From JAPLDP01 sp964628285 (GTDB lineage: Bacteria; Bacteroidota; Bacteroidia; Bacteroidales; JAGONC01), in NCBI GenBank assembly GCA_964628285.1, contig CAZVNP010000019.1, forward strand, positions 1 to 53,947: 53,947 nt of DNA, read 5' to 3'. Each line of letters opens with the position of its first letter. Within the stretch, counting starts at the first letter, position 1. Of this stretch, positions 24,851 to 33,116 are shown piece after piece. The translations under genes were made by a program, and so were the position numbers. A model generated the notes under the pieces. It was given only the letters and a program-made list of their open reading frames with translations, was not told where the DNA came from and searched no databases.

Positions 24851-25921
24851 ATGAAGATGAAAAATTTGACTTTTCTAACAGGATTTGGGGCTGCATTAGT
24901 ATTCGGTGCAGTCATTATTTCGGGTTGCACGAAAGAAGGTCCTGCCGGCCCGCAGGGTCCGCAGGGGCCTAAAGGTGAGGATGGGATCAATGGCACCGAT
25001 GGCACGGCCGGTTGCATCCAGTGCCATGACAATTCCCAGGTATTTGAAGCCAAAGTGATACAGTGGGAGCATTCAAAGCATGCTACCGGGGGTGATTTTG
25101 ACAGGAATTCGACCTCATGCGCACCTTGCCATACCAGCCAGGGCTTTCTGGAGCGCATGGCAGCAGGAACAATGACAACCTCCGCCGCCATTGAAAATCC
25201 TAATCCTCAGAACTGCTATACCTGTCATAAAATTCACAGCACCTTCACTTCAGACGACTATAACTTCACTTACACCGATCCGGTGGCGTTATGGTTTGGC
25301 GATGCCACCGTCGATTTCGGCGAAGGCAATCTTTGCGCCAACTGCCATCAGGCCAGGATACCCTCACCCGCTCCTGTTGTTGGCAGCAGCGATACTTATC
25401 ATATTTCAAACAGCCATTGGGGGCCACACCATTCGCCTGTCGCCAATATTCTTTCAGGTCACGGAGGATATGAAGTCGGCACAGGTTATGAAAATTCCCC
25501 GCATAGTTCCATCGTCGAGAATGCCTGCGTCACCTGTCATATGGGTGAAGCAGTGGGCGACCTGGCGGGCGGTCACACCATGAACATCACCTATGAAGCG
25601 GAAGGTTCTGAAAATTTCAATACCGCCGGTTGTGCTCAATGCCACAGTGATAATGATGATTTGCTGGCCAAGATCACCGAAACCCAGTCGACCATTCAGG
25701 GATTACTCGATCAGTTGAAAACAATACTGGTCAATGCAGCCATTTTGACCGCCGATGGTCATCTGAATGCGCCCCTCGATTTGACGGCCGATCAGCTGGG
25801 AGCACTCCTTAATTATAACCTCATAATGGAGGATAAGAGTCTTGGTGTGCATAACTTTAAATATGAAAAAACCCTGCTCACGAATTCGATCGCATCATTG
25901 TCAGATATCGCAGTCAAATAA
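24851..25921 (+). CDS. Six-heme cytochrome c lipoprotein with a collagen-like tether
   Basis: The protein has 356 residues. The signal peptide ends in a lipobox (VIISGC, acylated Cys26). Residues 30-54 are eight Gly-X-Y triplets, a collagen-like stretch that should act as an extended tether. Six CXXCH heme motifs follow: CIQCH, CAPCH, CYTCH, CANCH, CVTCH and CAQCH, with extra histidines as candidate distal ligands. The last 90 residues lack cysteines and look helical. As a lipoprotein it is held on a membrane, and lipoproteins with charged residues after the cysteine (TKEG) are often surface-exposed in this phylum. It leads the cytochrome locus and is followed by a possible terminator or attenuator. 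Confidence 0.88.
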   Translation: MKMKNLTFLTGFGAALVFGAVIISGCTKEGPAGPQGPQGPKGEDGINGTDGTAGCIQCHDNSQVFEAKVIQWEHSKHATGGDFDRNSTSCAPCHTSQGFLERMAAGTMTTSAAIENPNPQNCYTCHKIHSTFTSDDYNFTYTDPVALWFGDATVDFGEGNLCANCHQARIPSPAPVVGSSDTYHISNSHWGPHHSPVANILSGHGGYEVGTGYENSPHSSIVENACVTCHMGEAVGDLAGGHTMNITYEAEGSENFNTAGCAQCHSDNDDLLAKITETQSTIQGLLDQLKTILVNAAILTADGHLNAPLDLTADQLGALLNYNLIMEDKSLGVHNFKYEKTLLTNSIASLSDIAVK

Positions 25922-25938
25922 CATCGGTTTACTGATGC

Positions 25939-25960
25939 GAGGCTTTTGCACCTGAGCCTC
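25939..25960 (+). terminator. possible terminator/attenuator after the six-heme gene
   Basis: GAGGCT and AGCCTC form a 6-bp stem with a 10-nt loop, followed by TTTAGTATACTTTTTCT. It lies 18 bp after the six-heme gene and 59 bp before the next gene, so it could lower expression of the downstream genes relative to the first. Confidence 0.5.
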
Positions 25961-26018
25961 TTTAGTATACTTTTTCTATCGCATTGGAATATTTGGATGT
26001 CAGATTAAATTTATTAAA

Positions 26019-26411
26019 ATGAAAAGGCGTATCGTTTACAATCTGCTGTTGGGTTTATCGGTAGTAACCATGCTTATTTCCTGTGAATATGAATTTATTG
26101 CCGTCCCCGCCCCGCCGCCACCCAATCCAACGGAGACCATTTATTTTGCAAAGGATATCCTTCCCATCTTCACAACGAACGATAACTGCACCGCTTGTCA
26201 TAAACCCGGCGACCAGAATCCCGATCTCACTGCAGGGGCTGCCTATAACAGCATCATCAGCATGGGACTCGTCGACACGGCTTCACCCGAGAACAGTGTC
26301 CTTTATGACTTCCCCAGACCGGGAACCAGCACCCATACATGGAAGAAGTATACCGACAGCCAGGCCAATGATGTCTTGCAATGGATCCGTCAGGGTGCGT
26401 TGAACAATTAA
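26019..26411 (+). CDS. One-heme cytochrome c lipoprotein
   Basis: The protein has 130 residues with a lipoprotein signal ending LISC (Cys near residue 22), a proline-rich linker (PAPPPPNP) and a cytochrome c-like domain with one CTACH motif near residue 58. The sequence FAKDILPIFTTNDNCTACH matches the short planctomycete/bacteroidete cytochrome domains whose N-terminal helix precedes the heme site, and the C-terminal WIRQGALNN helix is typical. It probably passes electrons between neighbours in the locus. It lies 25 bp upstream of the DUF5777-like barrel gene. Confidence 0.8.
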   Translation: MKRRIVYNLLLGLSVVTMLISCEYEFIAVPAPPPPNPTETIYFAKDILPIFTTNDNCTACHKPGDQNPDLTAGAAYNSIISMGLVDTASPENSVLYDFPRPGTSTHTWKKYTDSQANDVLQWIRQGALNN

Positions 26412-26436
26412 TGAGTACTAAACAACATCTGATAAC

Positions 26437-27315
26437 ATGAGAAAGGTAGTCATTTGCGTTATTTTGCTTTGTTGGATGATGAATCTGGCAATGGCTCAGG
26501 AAACCTCCAAGGCCGAAAAAAGAGAGCCCGTCAGGTCCCCTTATGAAAGCGGCATCCTCCTCGATAACCAGACATGCGTTATTTATCCTGCCAACACCCT
26601 TGAATTTCTTCTCGAACACCGCTTCGGTCCCATGAAGTATGGAATGGAAGATCTTTTTGGCATATGGGCTCCGGCTAATATTTACCTGGGTTTGAATTAT
26701 AGCATAACGGATTATCTGATTGTCGGTGCCGGAACAGCAAAAACCAACAGACTGCAGGACATTCACTGGAAGTGGGATATCCTGAAGCAAAGCCGGTCGG
26801 GAAGCATCCCTGTCTTTGTCACTTATTACGGCGATATCGCCATGGATGCCAGAAATAAAAGCGTTTTTGGGGATAACTACAAATTCGCTGACCGTTTATC
26901 TTATCTTACCGAGATCATCGTTACCAGGAAGTTTTACGACCGGCTGACACTCCAGGTCTCCGGAAGTTTTTCCCATATCAATAAAGTGCCCGAAGGGCAG
27001 GATCATGACAAGATAGGTCTGTCATTCGGAGGCAGGTTCAGGGTGAGCCCTCAATCCTCCATTATTGTCTGTTACGATTTACCGATTAACACAAAGGCTA
27101 TTACTGAGAATATACCATTGCCTGCTTCCATGCCTAATTTTTCCATAGCATGGGAAATAGCCACGGCTGCCCACGATTTTCAGATCATGCTGGGAACGGC
27201 CAACTATCTTAACCGGCAATATAATATGATATATAATAATGTGGACTGGACCGACTGGTCACACGGCTCACCATTGATGCTGGGTTTGAACCTTACACGT
27301 CTTTGGAGCTTTTAA
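26437..27315 (+). CDS. DUF5777-type outer-membrane beta-barrel protein
   Basis: The protein has 292 residues: a signal peptide (MRKVVICVILLCWMMNLAMAQ) and then alternating strands with aromatic girdles, ending in LTRLWSF, a beta-signal-like C-terminus. The LLEHRFGPMKYG...LFGIWAPANIYLGLNYSITDYL region is characteristic of the DUF5777 family, which in Bacteroidota is often found beside c-type cytochrome and YceI genes. A barrel located among cytochromes suggests a sheath or pore for a heme conduit or a route for a soluble substrate. It contains no heme motif itself. Confidence 0.75.
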   Translation: MRKVVICVILLCWMMNLAMAQETSKAEKREPVRSPYESGILLDNQTCVIYPANTLEFLLEHRFGPMKYGMEDLFGIWAPANIYLGLNYSITDYLIVGAGTAKTNRLQDIHWKWDILKQSRSGSIPVFVTYYGDIAMDARNKSVFGDNYKFADRLSYLTEIIVTRKFYDRLTLQVSGSFSHINKVPEGQDHDKIGLSFGGRFRVSPQSSIIVCYDLPINTKAITENIPLPASMPNFSIAWEIATAAHDFQIMLGTANYLNRQYNMIYNNVDWTDWSHGSPLMLGLNLTRLWSF

Positions 27316-27368
27316 ATCTTCAAATTGTTGGATGAACACTCACTAATTTTAAAAGAAAGGAGTTAAAG

Positions 27369-27794
27369 ATGAAAACACTCAAAAGAATAAATGCCCCCGC
27401 AATGCTTGGTGTTTTTCTGATCGCTCTTTTCCTGATGGCTTTTGTCCTTCCTCAGGAAAAGAAAAAAGGAGGAACATGGAACATTCCTGAAAAGTATAAG
27501 ACGATGAAAAATCCTTATGCCGGTCAGAAGGATCTGATCAATGTCGGGAAAATGCTTTACGCCAAGAACTGTAAATCCTGTCACGGCACCAACGGTAAGG
27601 GCGATGGCCCACGGGCGGCCGGACTTACCACGCATCCCGGCGATTTTTCGAACGTCACATGGCAGAAAAATAATACCGATGGCGATCTATATTATATGGC
27701 CATTATCGGACGGGATGAAATGCCCAACTTTGAGAAAAAAATACCGGATGAACAGGATCGCTGGTCTATTATAATGTATCTCCGTACATTGTGA
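27369..27794 (+). CDS. Class I cytochrome c, monoheme, membrane-anchored
   Basis: The protein has 141 residues. A hydrophobic N-terminal segment (about residues 10-28) is either an uncleaved anchor or a signal peptide. The heme site is CKSCHG near residue 67, with an axial methionine candidate in RDEMPNF and a closing helix (DRWSIIMYLRTL), the normal class I layout. A Shine-Dalgarno AAGGAG ends 6 nt before the ATG. It is likely a periplasmic electron shuttle between the quinol-side cytochromes and the outer-membrane components. Confidence 0.88.
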   Translation: MKTLKRINAPAMLGVFLIALFLMAFVLPQEKKKGGTWNIPEKYKTMKNPYAGQKDLINVGKMLYAKNCKSCHGTNGKGDGPRAAGLTTHPGDFSNVTWQKNNTDGDLYYMAIIGRDEMPNFEKKIPDEQDRWSIIMYLRTL

Positions 27795-27818
27795 TCGATG
27801 AAGTAATTGCTTTTTCAG

Positions 27819-27844
27819 GAGGTTGTATCATTTGATGCAACCTC
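27819..27844 (+). terminator. hairpin after the monoheme cytochrome gene
   Basis: GAGGTTG and CAACCTC pair in a 7-bp stem, extended inside by ATC/GAT after one mismatch, and are followed by TTGATTTAAT. It lies 25 bp after the stop and 55 bp before the next gene, so it is a possible terminator or attenuator in the cytochrome operon. Confidence 0.45.
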
Positions 27845-27899
27845 TTGATTTAATAGCTGAACATGTAAAATTATTTTATATAAGTCAATTTGCGAATTA

Positions 27900-28931
27900 G
27901 TGATAATGTCGGAAAGGTATAGATTCAGAATTTTTTCATTCGCACTCATCTCGGTTTTATTCTTACCAAAAAGTTACGCTCAGGATAACACCACTTTCAT
28001 GAATGCCGGCGAGAACCATATTTGTTTTACTTGTCATGGGCATAGCAAATATTATTATTTCAATACGGGGCTTGATAAAAAGGTGAAAGAGCGCATGAAT
28101 CCTTATTATGTCATTGACTCGTCTGATTTTTACCGGTCTAATCACAGGAACTTCAAATGTACCGATTGCCATGACCCTGAATATGCGACCACCTTCCCCC
28201 ATCCGGGCAACCTGAGGATGGAGATGAACATAACCTGTCTTGACTGTCATGATGGTGATCCTGTAACGGCAAAATACAATTTCGGAACGATATCGGAGGA
28301 ATTCCAGGAAAGCGTTCATTCGGCCAAGCATAGTGATGATTTCACCTGCTGGATGTGCCATAATCCACATACTTACCGGATCAATGCCCGCTCAAATGAA
28401 GATATAAAGGAAGTCATCGCCTATGATAATGAGATTTGCCTGAGTTGTCATTCCAATGTCGATAAATATCAGCTTCTGACAGACAAAGTCAATCCCAACC
28501 TGATCAAGAAACACGACTGGCTGCCCAATCAGCGGCTACACTTCATGAATGTCAGGTGCATCGAATGCCATGCCCAGTATAATGATGAGTTACTGGTATC
28601 GCATAAAATCCTTCCGAAAGAGAAAGCGGTGAGAAATTGTGTGGAGTGCCATCAGAAAAACTCGCTCCTTATGGCCACACTATACAAGTACCAGGTTATC
28701 GCCAATCGAAGGAATTCAAGGTTGGGTAACGATCACGTGAAGTTTTCAGGCGCCGATACCCTGGTTGATCATGATGGATCCAGACTGGGATATTTTAATG
28801 CCATCATTTTAAATCAGGCCTATATCATTGGTGCGAACAGAAATTACGTTCTGAACGTCATTTCAGTGATCATCATGGTACTGGTGGCCGGGAGCATTAT
28901 GTTTCATACCATCCTTAGGATAAGGAAATAA
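27900..28931 (+). CDS. Seven-heme cytochrome c with C-terminal membrane anchor
   Basis: The protein has 343 residues with a signal peptide (about residues 1-27, ending SYAQ). Seven CXXCH motifs occur in order: CFTCH, CTDCH, CLDCH, CWMCH, CLSCH, CIECH and CVECH. After heme seven there is a heme-free stretch and then a single transmembrane segment (VLNVISVIIMVLVAGSIMF) with a basic tail, so the heme domain should face the periplasm from the inner membrane. The next gene encodes a cytochrome b, and the two together resemble a quinol-oxidising cytochrome b / multiheme c pair. The start may be GTG or ATG near 27900-27906. Confidence 0.88.
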   Translation: MIMSERYRFRIFSFALISVLFLPKSYAQDNTTFMNAGENHICFTCHGHSKYYYFNTGLDKKVKERMNPYYVIDSSDFYRSNHRNFKCTDCHDPEYATTFPHPGNLRMEMNITCLDCHDGDPVTAKYNFGTISEEFQESVHSAKHSDDFTCWMCHNPHTYRINARSNEDIKEVIAYDNEICLSCHSNVDKYQLLTDKVNPNLIKKHDWLPNQRLHFMNVRCIECHAQYNDELLVSHKILPKEKAVRNCVECHQKNSLLMATLYKYQVIANRRNSRLGNDHVKFSGADTLVDHDGSRLGYFNAIILNQAYIIGANRNYVLNVISVIIMVLVAGSIMFHTILRIRK

Positions 28932-29028
28932 GAAGCGTTAAAGGAAAAACCCATTCTGATACCCGGTCGGCCATGGGCTCCGGAATATGGTCACTAAGAG
29001 ATAACAACCAGTTGATAAGATAAAAAAA

Positions 29029-29649
29029 ATGGCAGAAAAAGTATATCTGTATCCGGTTTGGTTGAGGTTGTGGCATTTAGCCAATGCCATCCTCTGCCTG
29101 GTATTGATCATCACAGGCATCAGCATGCAATATTCCAATCCGGACTACCCGATCATTCGTTTTGACACCGCTGTATCCATACATAATGTCACTGGTATTT
29201 TGTTGACGATCAGTTATCTGGCGTTTTTTATCGGCAATTTGATCACCGGAAACGGGGCCTATTACAGGATCGTTATTAAAGGCTTTGCCGAACGGTTAAA
29301 AAGGCAATTCAGGTATTATCTGATAGGGATTTTCAAAGGAGAAAAAGCTCCCTTTAGGATTGATAAAACACGTAAATTCAATCCCCTGCAGAAGTTCAGT
29401 TATGTTCTGATCATGTATATTGTTCTCCCTGTAACTTTTATAACCGGGTGGGGCTTGTTGTTTCCTGAAGTGATCCTCAGTAAGGTTTTCGGATTAAACG
29501 GCATATTGCTGACCGATAACCTTCATCTCATCCTGGGGTTCCTCGTCACGATGTTTTTATTTATCCATATCTATTTCTGCACTATTGGGGCCACAGTCGG
29601 CAGTAATTTCAGAGCCATGATCACGGGTTATCATGAATCGCATGAATAA
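29029..29649 (+). CDS. Cytochrome b subunit (b561/FdnI-type four-helix)
   Basis: The protein has 206 residues and four to five transmembrane segments. Candidate heme b ligands are the histidines in RLWHLANA, SIHNVTG, DNLHLILG and FIHIYF, as in FdnI, PhsC and Ni-hydrogenase cytochrome b subunits. Such subunits exchange electrons with the quinone pool. The gene lies 97 bp after the seven-heme cytochrome, its likely partner. No molybdopterin or hydrogenase catalytic subunit is present nearby, so it probably works with the multiheme protein itself. Confidence 0.85.
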   Translation: MAEKVYLYPVWLRLWHLANAILCLVLIITGISMQYSNPDYPIIRFDTAVSIHNVTGILLTISYLAFFIGNLITGNGAYYRIVIKGFAERLKRQFRYYLIGIFKGEKAPFRIDKTRKFNPLQKFSYVLIMYIVLPVTFITGWGLLFPEVILSKVFGLNGILLTDNLHLILGFLVTMFLFIHIYFCTIGATVGSNFRAMITGYHESHE

Positions 29650-29695
29650 CCGGCCGTCGTCATTTCCCGGACTGATAATAAAGCTGTTCTTATCT

Positions 29696-31198
29696 TCAAA
29701 GTTCTTTGTGGCACTGGACACAAAGGATGGTCTTCCATTTATCGTCGATATCTATGGGGTGTTTAAATTCGAGAGAATCCTGAATTGTACCCACTTCAAG
29801 ATGAGCAGGTTCACCCTGAGCCACGATCAGGTGGCATAAGTTGCAGTCCCTGGTGATCACCGAACCGTCGTCGCTCTTATGCTGGTCATCATGACACCTG
29901 AAGCATCCGTTGAATTCAATGTGACCGATATGGTTGGGGTATTCCTTTGCCCAGACCTTCATTTGGGGAAACACATTCTTTTCAAACTGAGAGGTAACCC
30001 CGCTTATGGCCTTATTGATAAGGATTTTCCCGGTATCGGATTGGGCCAGATCCTGATAAAAATCCTGGTAATATTTTGTAATCACATCATGAATGTTCTG
30101 GACGGAGCTGTCGGTGGTTGAGAACCTGGTACTCAGAGCGTCCATAGCAATGAATTTCATGTCAGGGAGGTTTTTGGGAATGATACCGGCGGTCATGCCA
30201 TAATCCACGAAATAGGAGGCGGGTTCAAAATCATGTGACGGTCTGTTGTGGCAATCCATGCAGTCCATCACACGGGTTTCCAGCGCATTCAACTGATCTT
30301 CCGTCAGCACACTGTCCTGGGTAATAAATGTTTTTGATTTCCCGGTGGTCCTGCTTGTATACCTCACCCATGGTATATTTTCACGATTTTCAGTTCCCGG
30401 TTTGTATTCGATTTTTACATCCGGATTGATGTGCCAGTGGATGCCTTTCCGGAGACCCAATGCACTGTACTGGGCACCAACTTTTAGCCGGAGGGTGATA
30501 TCCCATTCGAGGTTGTTATCTGTGAGGAAATGTTTCTCAGTGACGTCCTGATAGGCGTAAAATTTTTGCGGCCAGTGGCATTCCTCACACGTTTCCCTGG
30601 CCGGACGCAGGTTGGAGATGGGTGTGGGGATGGGTCTGGGGTAGATGTTAAAAACGGTAGCATACACCTGGTACAATCCGGATAGCTTTGATCTTACATA
30701 CCAGTTAGCGCCGGAACCCACGTGGCATTCGACGCAGGCCACACGCGCATGCGGTGAGTTCTGGTAGGCCGTGTATTCCGGCTTCATCACCCGGTGACAT
30801 AACAGCCCGCAGAACTCAACCGATTCGGTGTAATGAAATGCTTCATAACTGCCCACGGCGGTCAGCAGAAGAAATAATGCCGTTCCGGTGCTGAAGATCA
30901 TGAACGCGTTGCGGTGACGGTAGTTGTTGAAGTCAATCAAAGGCCATTTGGGCCCCTCAGGCTTACCTTTTCTTTCCAACCGTATTTTTCTGATCATACC
31001 GATGGGTATCATAAGCAGTCCCATGATCAGAAAAACAGGTAAAATGATATAGCTCACCAAACCCAGGTAGTAGCTTCCCTGTTTGAAGATCGTTGCAATG
31101 ACAACCAGAAAAACGATCATGAACAGGCTCACGATAGCAACTGTGGCCCCCACCAGTGAAATCCAGTTGTTGACGGAACGTGGTAGTTTCATAGTCAT
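29696..31198 (-). CDS. NapC/NirT-family multiheme cytochrome c, seven heme sites
   Basis: The protein has 500 residues. Three hydrophobic segments at the N-terminus (about 13-35, 48-66, 100-120) anchor it in the inner membrane. The heme-binding part begins EFCGLLCHRVMKPEYTAYQNSPHARVACVECH, which matches NapC/NrfH-type quinol dehydrogenases, with a CX3CH in place of the first CXXCH. Six CXXCH motifs follow: CVECH, CEECH, CMDCH, CFRCH, CNLCH and CVQCH. The extension beyond four hemes is seen in related proteins of metal- and anaerobically respiring bacteria. It is convergent with the cytochrome b gene, with 46 bp between stops, and has its own -7 element at 31220-31227. Confidence 0.85.
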   Translation of the reverse strand: MTMKLPRSVNNWISLVGATVAIVSLFMIVFLVVIATIFKQGSYYLGLVSYIILPVFLIMGLLMIPIGMIRKIRLERKGKPEGPKWPLIDFNNYRHRNAFMIFSTGTALFLLLTAVGSYEAFHYTESVEFCGLLCHRVMKPEYTAYQNSPHARVACVECHVGSGANWYVRSKLSGLYQVYATVFNIYPRPIPTPISNLRPARETCEECHWPQKFYAYQDVTEKHFLTDNNLEWDITLRLKVGAQYSALGLRKGIHWHINPDVKIEYKPGTENRENIPWVRYTSRTTGKSKTFITQDSVLTEDQLNALETRVMDCMDCHNRPSHDFEPASYFVDYGMTAGIIPKNLPDMKFIAMDALSTRFSTTDSSVQNIHDVITKYYQDFYQDLAQSDTGKILINKAISGVTSQFEKNVFPQMKVWAKEYPNHIGHIEFNGCFRCHDDQHKSDDGSVITRDCNLCHLIVAQGEPAHLEVGTIQDSLEFKHPIDIDDKWKTILCVQCHKEL

Positions 31199-31219
31199 GA
31201 AATATGGTTAAAAACCCAA

Positions 31220-31227
31220 CAAATATA
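31220..31227 (-). promoter_or_regulatory. -7 promoter element for the NapC/NirT-family gene
   Basis: The minus strand reads TATATTTG, a perfect TAnnTTTG, 22-29 bp before the ATG at 31198. No -33 TTTG was found at standard spacing. Confidence 0.4.
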
Positions 31228-31351
31228 AGAATAAGTCTATTTAATATCTGGTGGTTTCAGGATTCTTTATTATTGTTGAACGGTTATCTGTTCACAACCA
31301 CTTAGATAGCCATCGCTTTACCACTTGTAACTCTGACAATGTTATTAATTG

Positions 31352-31359
31352 TAATTTTG
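31352..31359 (+). promoter_or_regulatory. -7 promoter element for ispG
   Basis: TAATTTTG is a perfect -7 element, 21-28 bp upstream of ATG at 31380. Its position inside the longer open frame supports the start at 31380 rather than at 31251. Confidence 0.45.
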
Positions 31360-31379
31360 TGGTTCTTCCCGTGATCAAT

Positions 31380-33116
31380 ATGGTCATGACCGATAACTAT
31401 CGATATTGCAACAGCCTCACACGTTACTCGCGGTTCAGCACCGTGGTGGTGCCGGTTGGCGATGTGCCGTTGGGTGGAACGCATTCTATCAGGATCCAAT
31501 CCATGACGACCACCAATAGCCTTGATACCAAAGCCACTGTTGATCAGGTCATCAGAATGGCCGATGCCGGCTGCGATTATGTGAGGATAACCTCCCAGGG
31601 AGTGAGGGAGGCTGAGAACCTGGCCGTGATAAAAAAAGAGCTGGCAACAGCAGGTTATCGTGTTCCAATCATCGCCGATGTCCATTTTAATCCAAGGGTG
31701 GCTGAGATGGCGGCACGGCTGGTGGAAAAGGTACGCATCAACCCGGGGAATTATGCCGACAAGCCCCGCGGAATAGCCGTATATGATGAGACCGAATATT
31801 TACAGGGTCTGGAAAAGGTAAGGGAAAAGTTATATCCCCTGATATCCATTTGCAAACAGTATGGCACCGCCCTGAGGATTGGCGGGAACCATGGATCCCT
31901 GTCGGAACGTATCATGAGCCGTTACGGCAATTCGCCGGAAGGTCTGGTCGAGTCGGTGCTGGAATACGCCAGGATCTGCCATGGGGAGGGATTCCATTCC
32001 CTTGTTCTTTCGGTGAAATCAAGCAACACCCGTGTCATGGTCCAGGCCTGCCGGTTACTTGTTCACAGGATGATGGAAGAGGGCATGAATTATCCCGTCC
32101 ATCTGGGTGTCACTGAAGCCGGCGGCGGTATGGACGGCCGCATCAAATCGGCTGTGGGCATCGGCGCCCTGCTTGAAGATGGCATCGGTGACACTATCCG
32201 GGTCTCGCTGACAGAAGATCCCGAACTGGAAGTGCCGGCAGCACGCAAGATGATCGACAGGTATAAGGATCGCCATAGTCATCCTGCCATACATGATATG
32301 GACAGCCTGCCTTATGATCCTTTCAATTATAAAAAAAGAGAGACAAGAGCTGTCGGACCGGTGGGCGGCAAGCAGGTTCCTGTTATTTTCAGCGAAATAG
32401 AAAGCGAGGGATCTGTCCTTACCAAGGAGGATTTTCTTTCGGGAAAAAAAGCTGCCGGAGGGCTTTCATTTATTGCGGTGACATCAGACGATCTGGAGCC
32501 CCGGTTTATTGAGACGATTAAAAATGACGGTGGGGCCGTGCTTGTTTTCGAAACCGCCAATCCGCATGGCATGGCTGAACAGCGCCGGATGTTCTGTGAG
32601 TTGATGCGCCATGATTGCCGCACCCCGGTGATTATAAAGAGGAGCTACCCTGTCAGCGACAGGGAGACGTTGATGCTTCACAGTGCCACCGACATAGGTT
32701 CATTATTGGTCGACGGTCTGGGCGACGGCATCTGGATTGAGCTCCTGCCCTCTGAGGATAAAGTTTTTCTGAACGATCTGTCGCTGGGCATCCTGCAGGC
32801 CAGCCGTACACGCTTTTCCAGGGCCGATTTCATAGCCTGCCCGTCCTGTGGCAGGACATTGTTCGATATACAAAAGACCCTGCAGGTCATAAGGGTACGC
32901 ACCGGACACCTGAAGAACCTGACCATCGGGGTGATGGGCTGCATTGTCAACGGCCCCGGTGAAATGGCTGATGCCGATTACGGATATGTCGGCTCAGGCC
33001 CGGGCAAAATAACTCTTTACAAGGGTAAACAGGTGATCAGGAAGAATGTCCCGGAAGAGGAAGCGGTGGATGCCCTCGTTAATCTGATCAGGGAAAATGG
33101 CGATTGGGTCGATTAA
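31380..33116 (+). CDS. ispG: IspG, 4-hydroxy-3-methylbut-2-enyl diphosphate synthase (long form)
   Basis: IspG reduces methylerythritol cyclodiphosphate to HMBPP in the non-mevalonate isoprenoid pathway, using a 4Fe-4S cluster. The protein has 578 residues from ATG 31380, the long form found in Bacteroidota, chlamydiae and plants. The N-terminal TIM barrel contains IQSMTTTNSLDTKATVDQV and IADVHFNPRVA; a central insert (about residues 310-440) separates it from the C-terminal cluster domain. Cluster cysteines are visible in ACPSCGR and in MGCIVNGPGEM. The open frame extends back to 31251, but those codons overlap a promoter-like element and do not resemble the family start. It meets the lipid kinase gene tail-to-tail with stop codons sharing TTAA. 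Confidence 0.95.
   Translation: MVMTDNYRYCNSLTRYSRFSTVVVPVGDVPLGGTHSIRIQSMTTTNSLDTKATVDQVIRMADAGCDYVRITSQGVREAENLAVIKKELATAGYRVPIIADVHFNPRVAEMAARLVEKVRINPGNYADKPRGIAVYDETEYLQGLEKVREKLYPLISICKQYGTALRIGGNHGSLSERIMSRYGNSPEGLVESVLEYARICHGEGFHSLVLSVKSSNTRVMVQACRLLVHRMMEEGMNYPVHLGVTEAGGGMDGRIKSAVGIGALLEDGIGDTIRVSLTEDPELEVPAARKMIDRYKDRHSHPAIHDMDSLPYDPFNYKKRETRAVGPVGGKQVPVIFSEIESEGSVLTKEDFLSGKKAAGGLSFIAVTSDDLEPRFIETIKNDGGAVLVFETANPHGMAEQRRMFCELMRHDCRTPVIIKRSYPVSDRETLMLHSATDIGSLLVDGLGDGIWIELLPSEDKVFLNDLSLGILQASRTRFSRADFIACPSCGRTLFDIQKTLQVIRVRTGHLKNLTIGVMGCIVNGPGEMADADYGYVGSGPGKITLYKGKQVIRKNVPEEEAVDALVNLIRENGDWVD

Noticed and set aside
31251..31379. N-terminal extension of IspG
   Set aside because: It contains a promoter-like element and does not resemble the start of any IspG.
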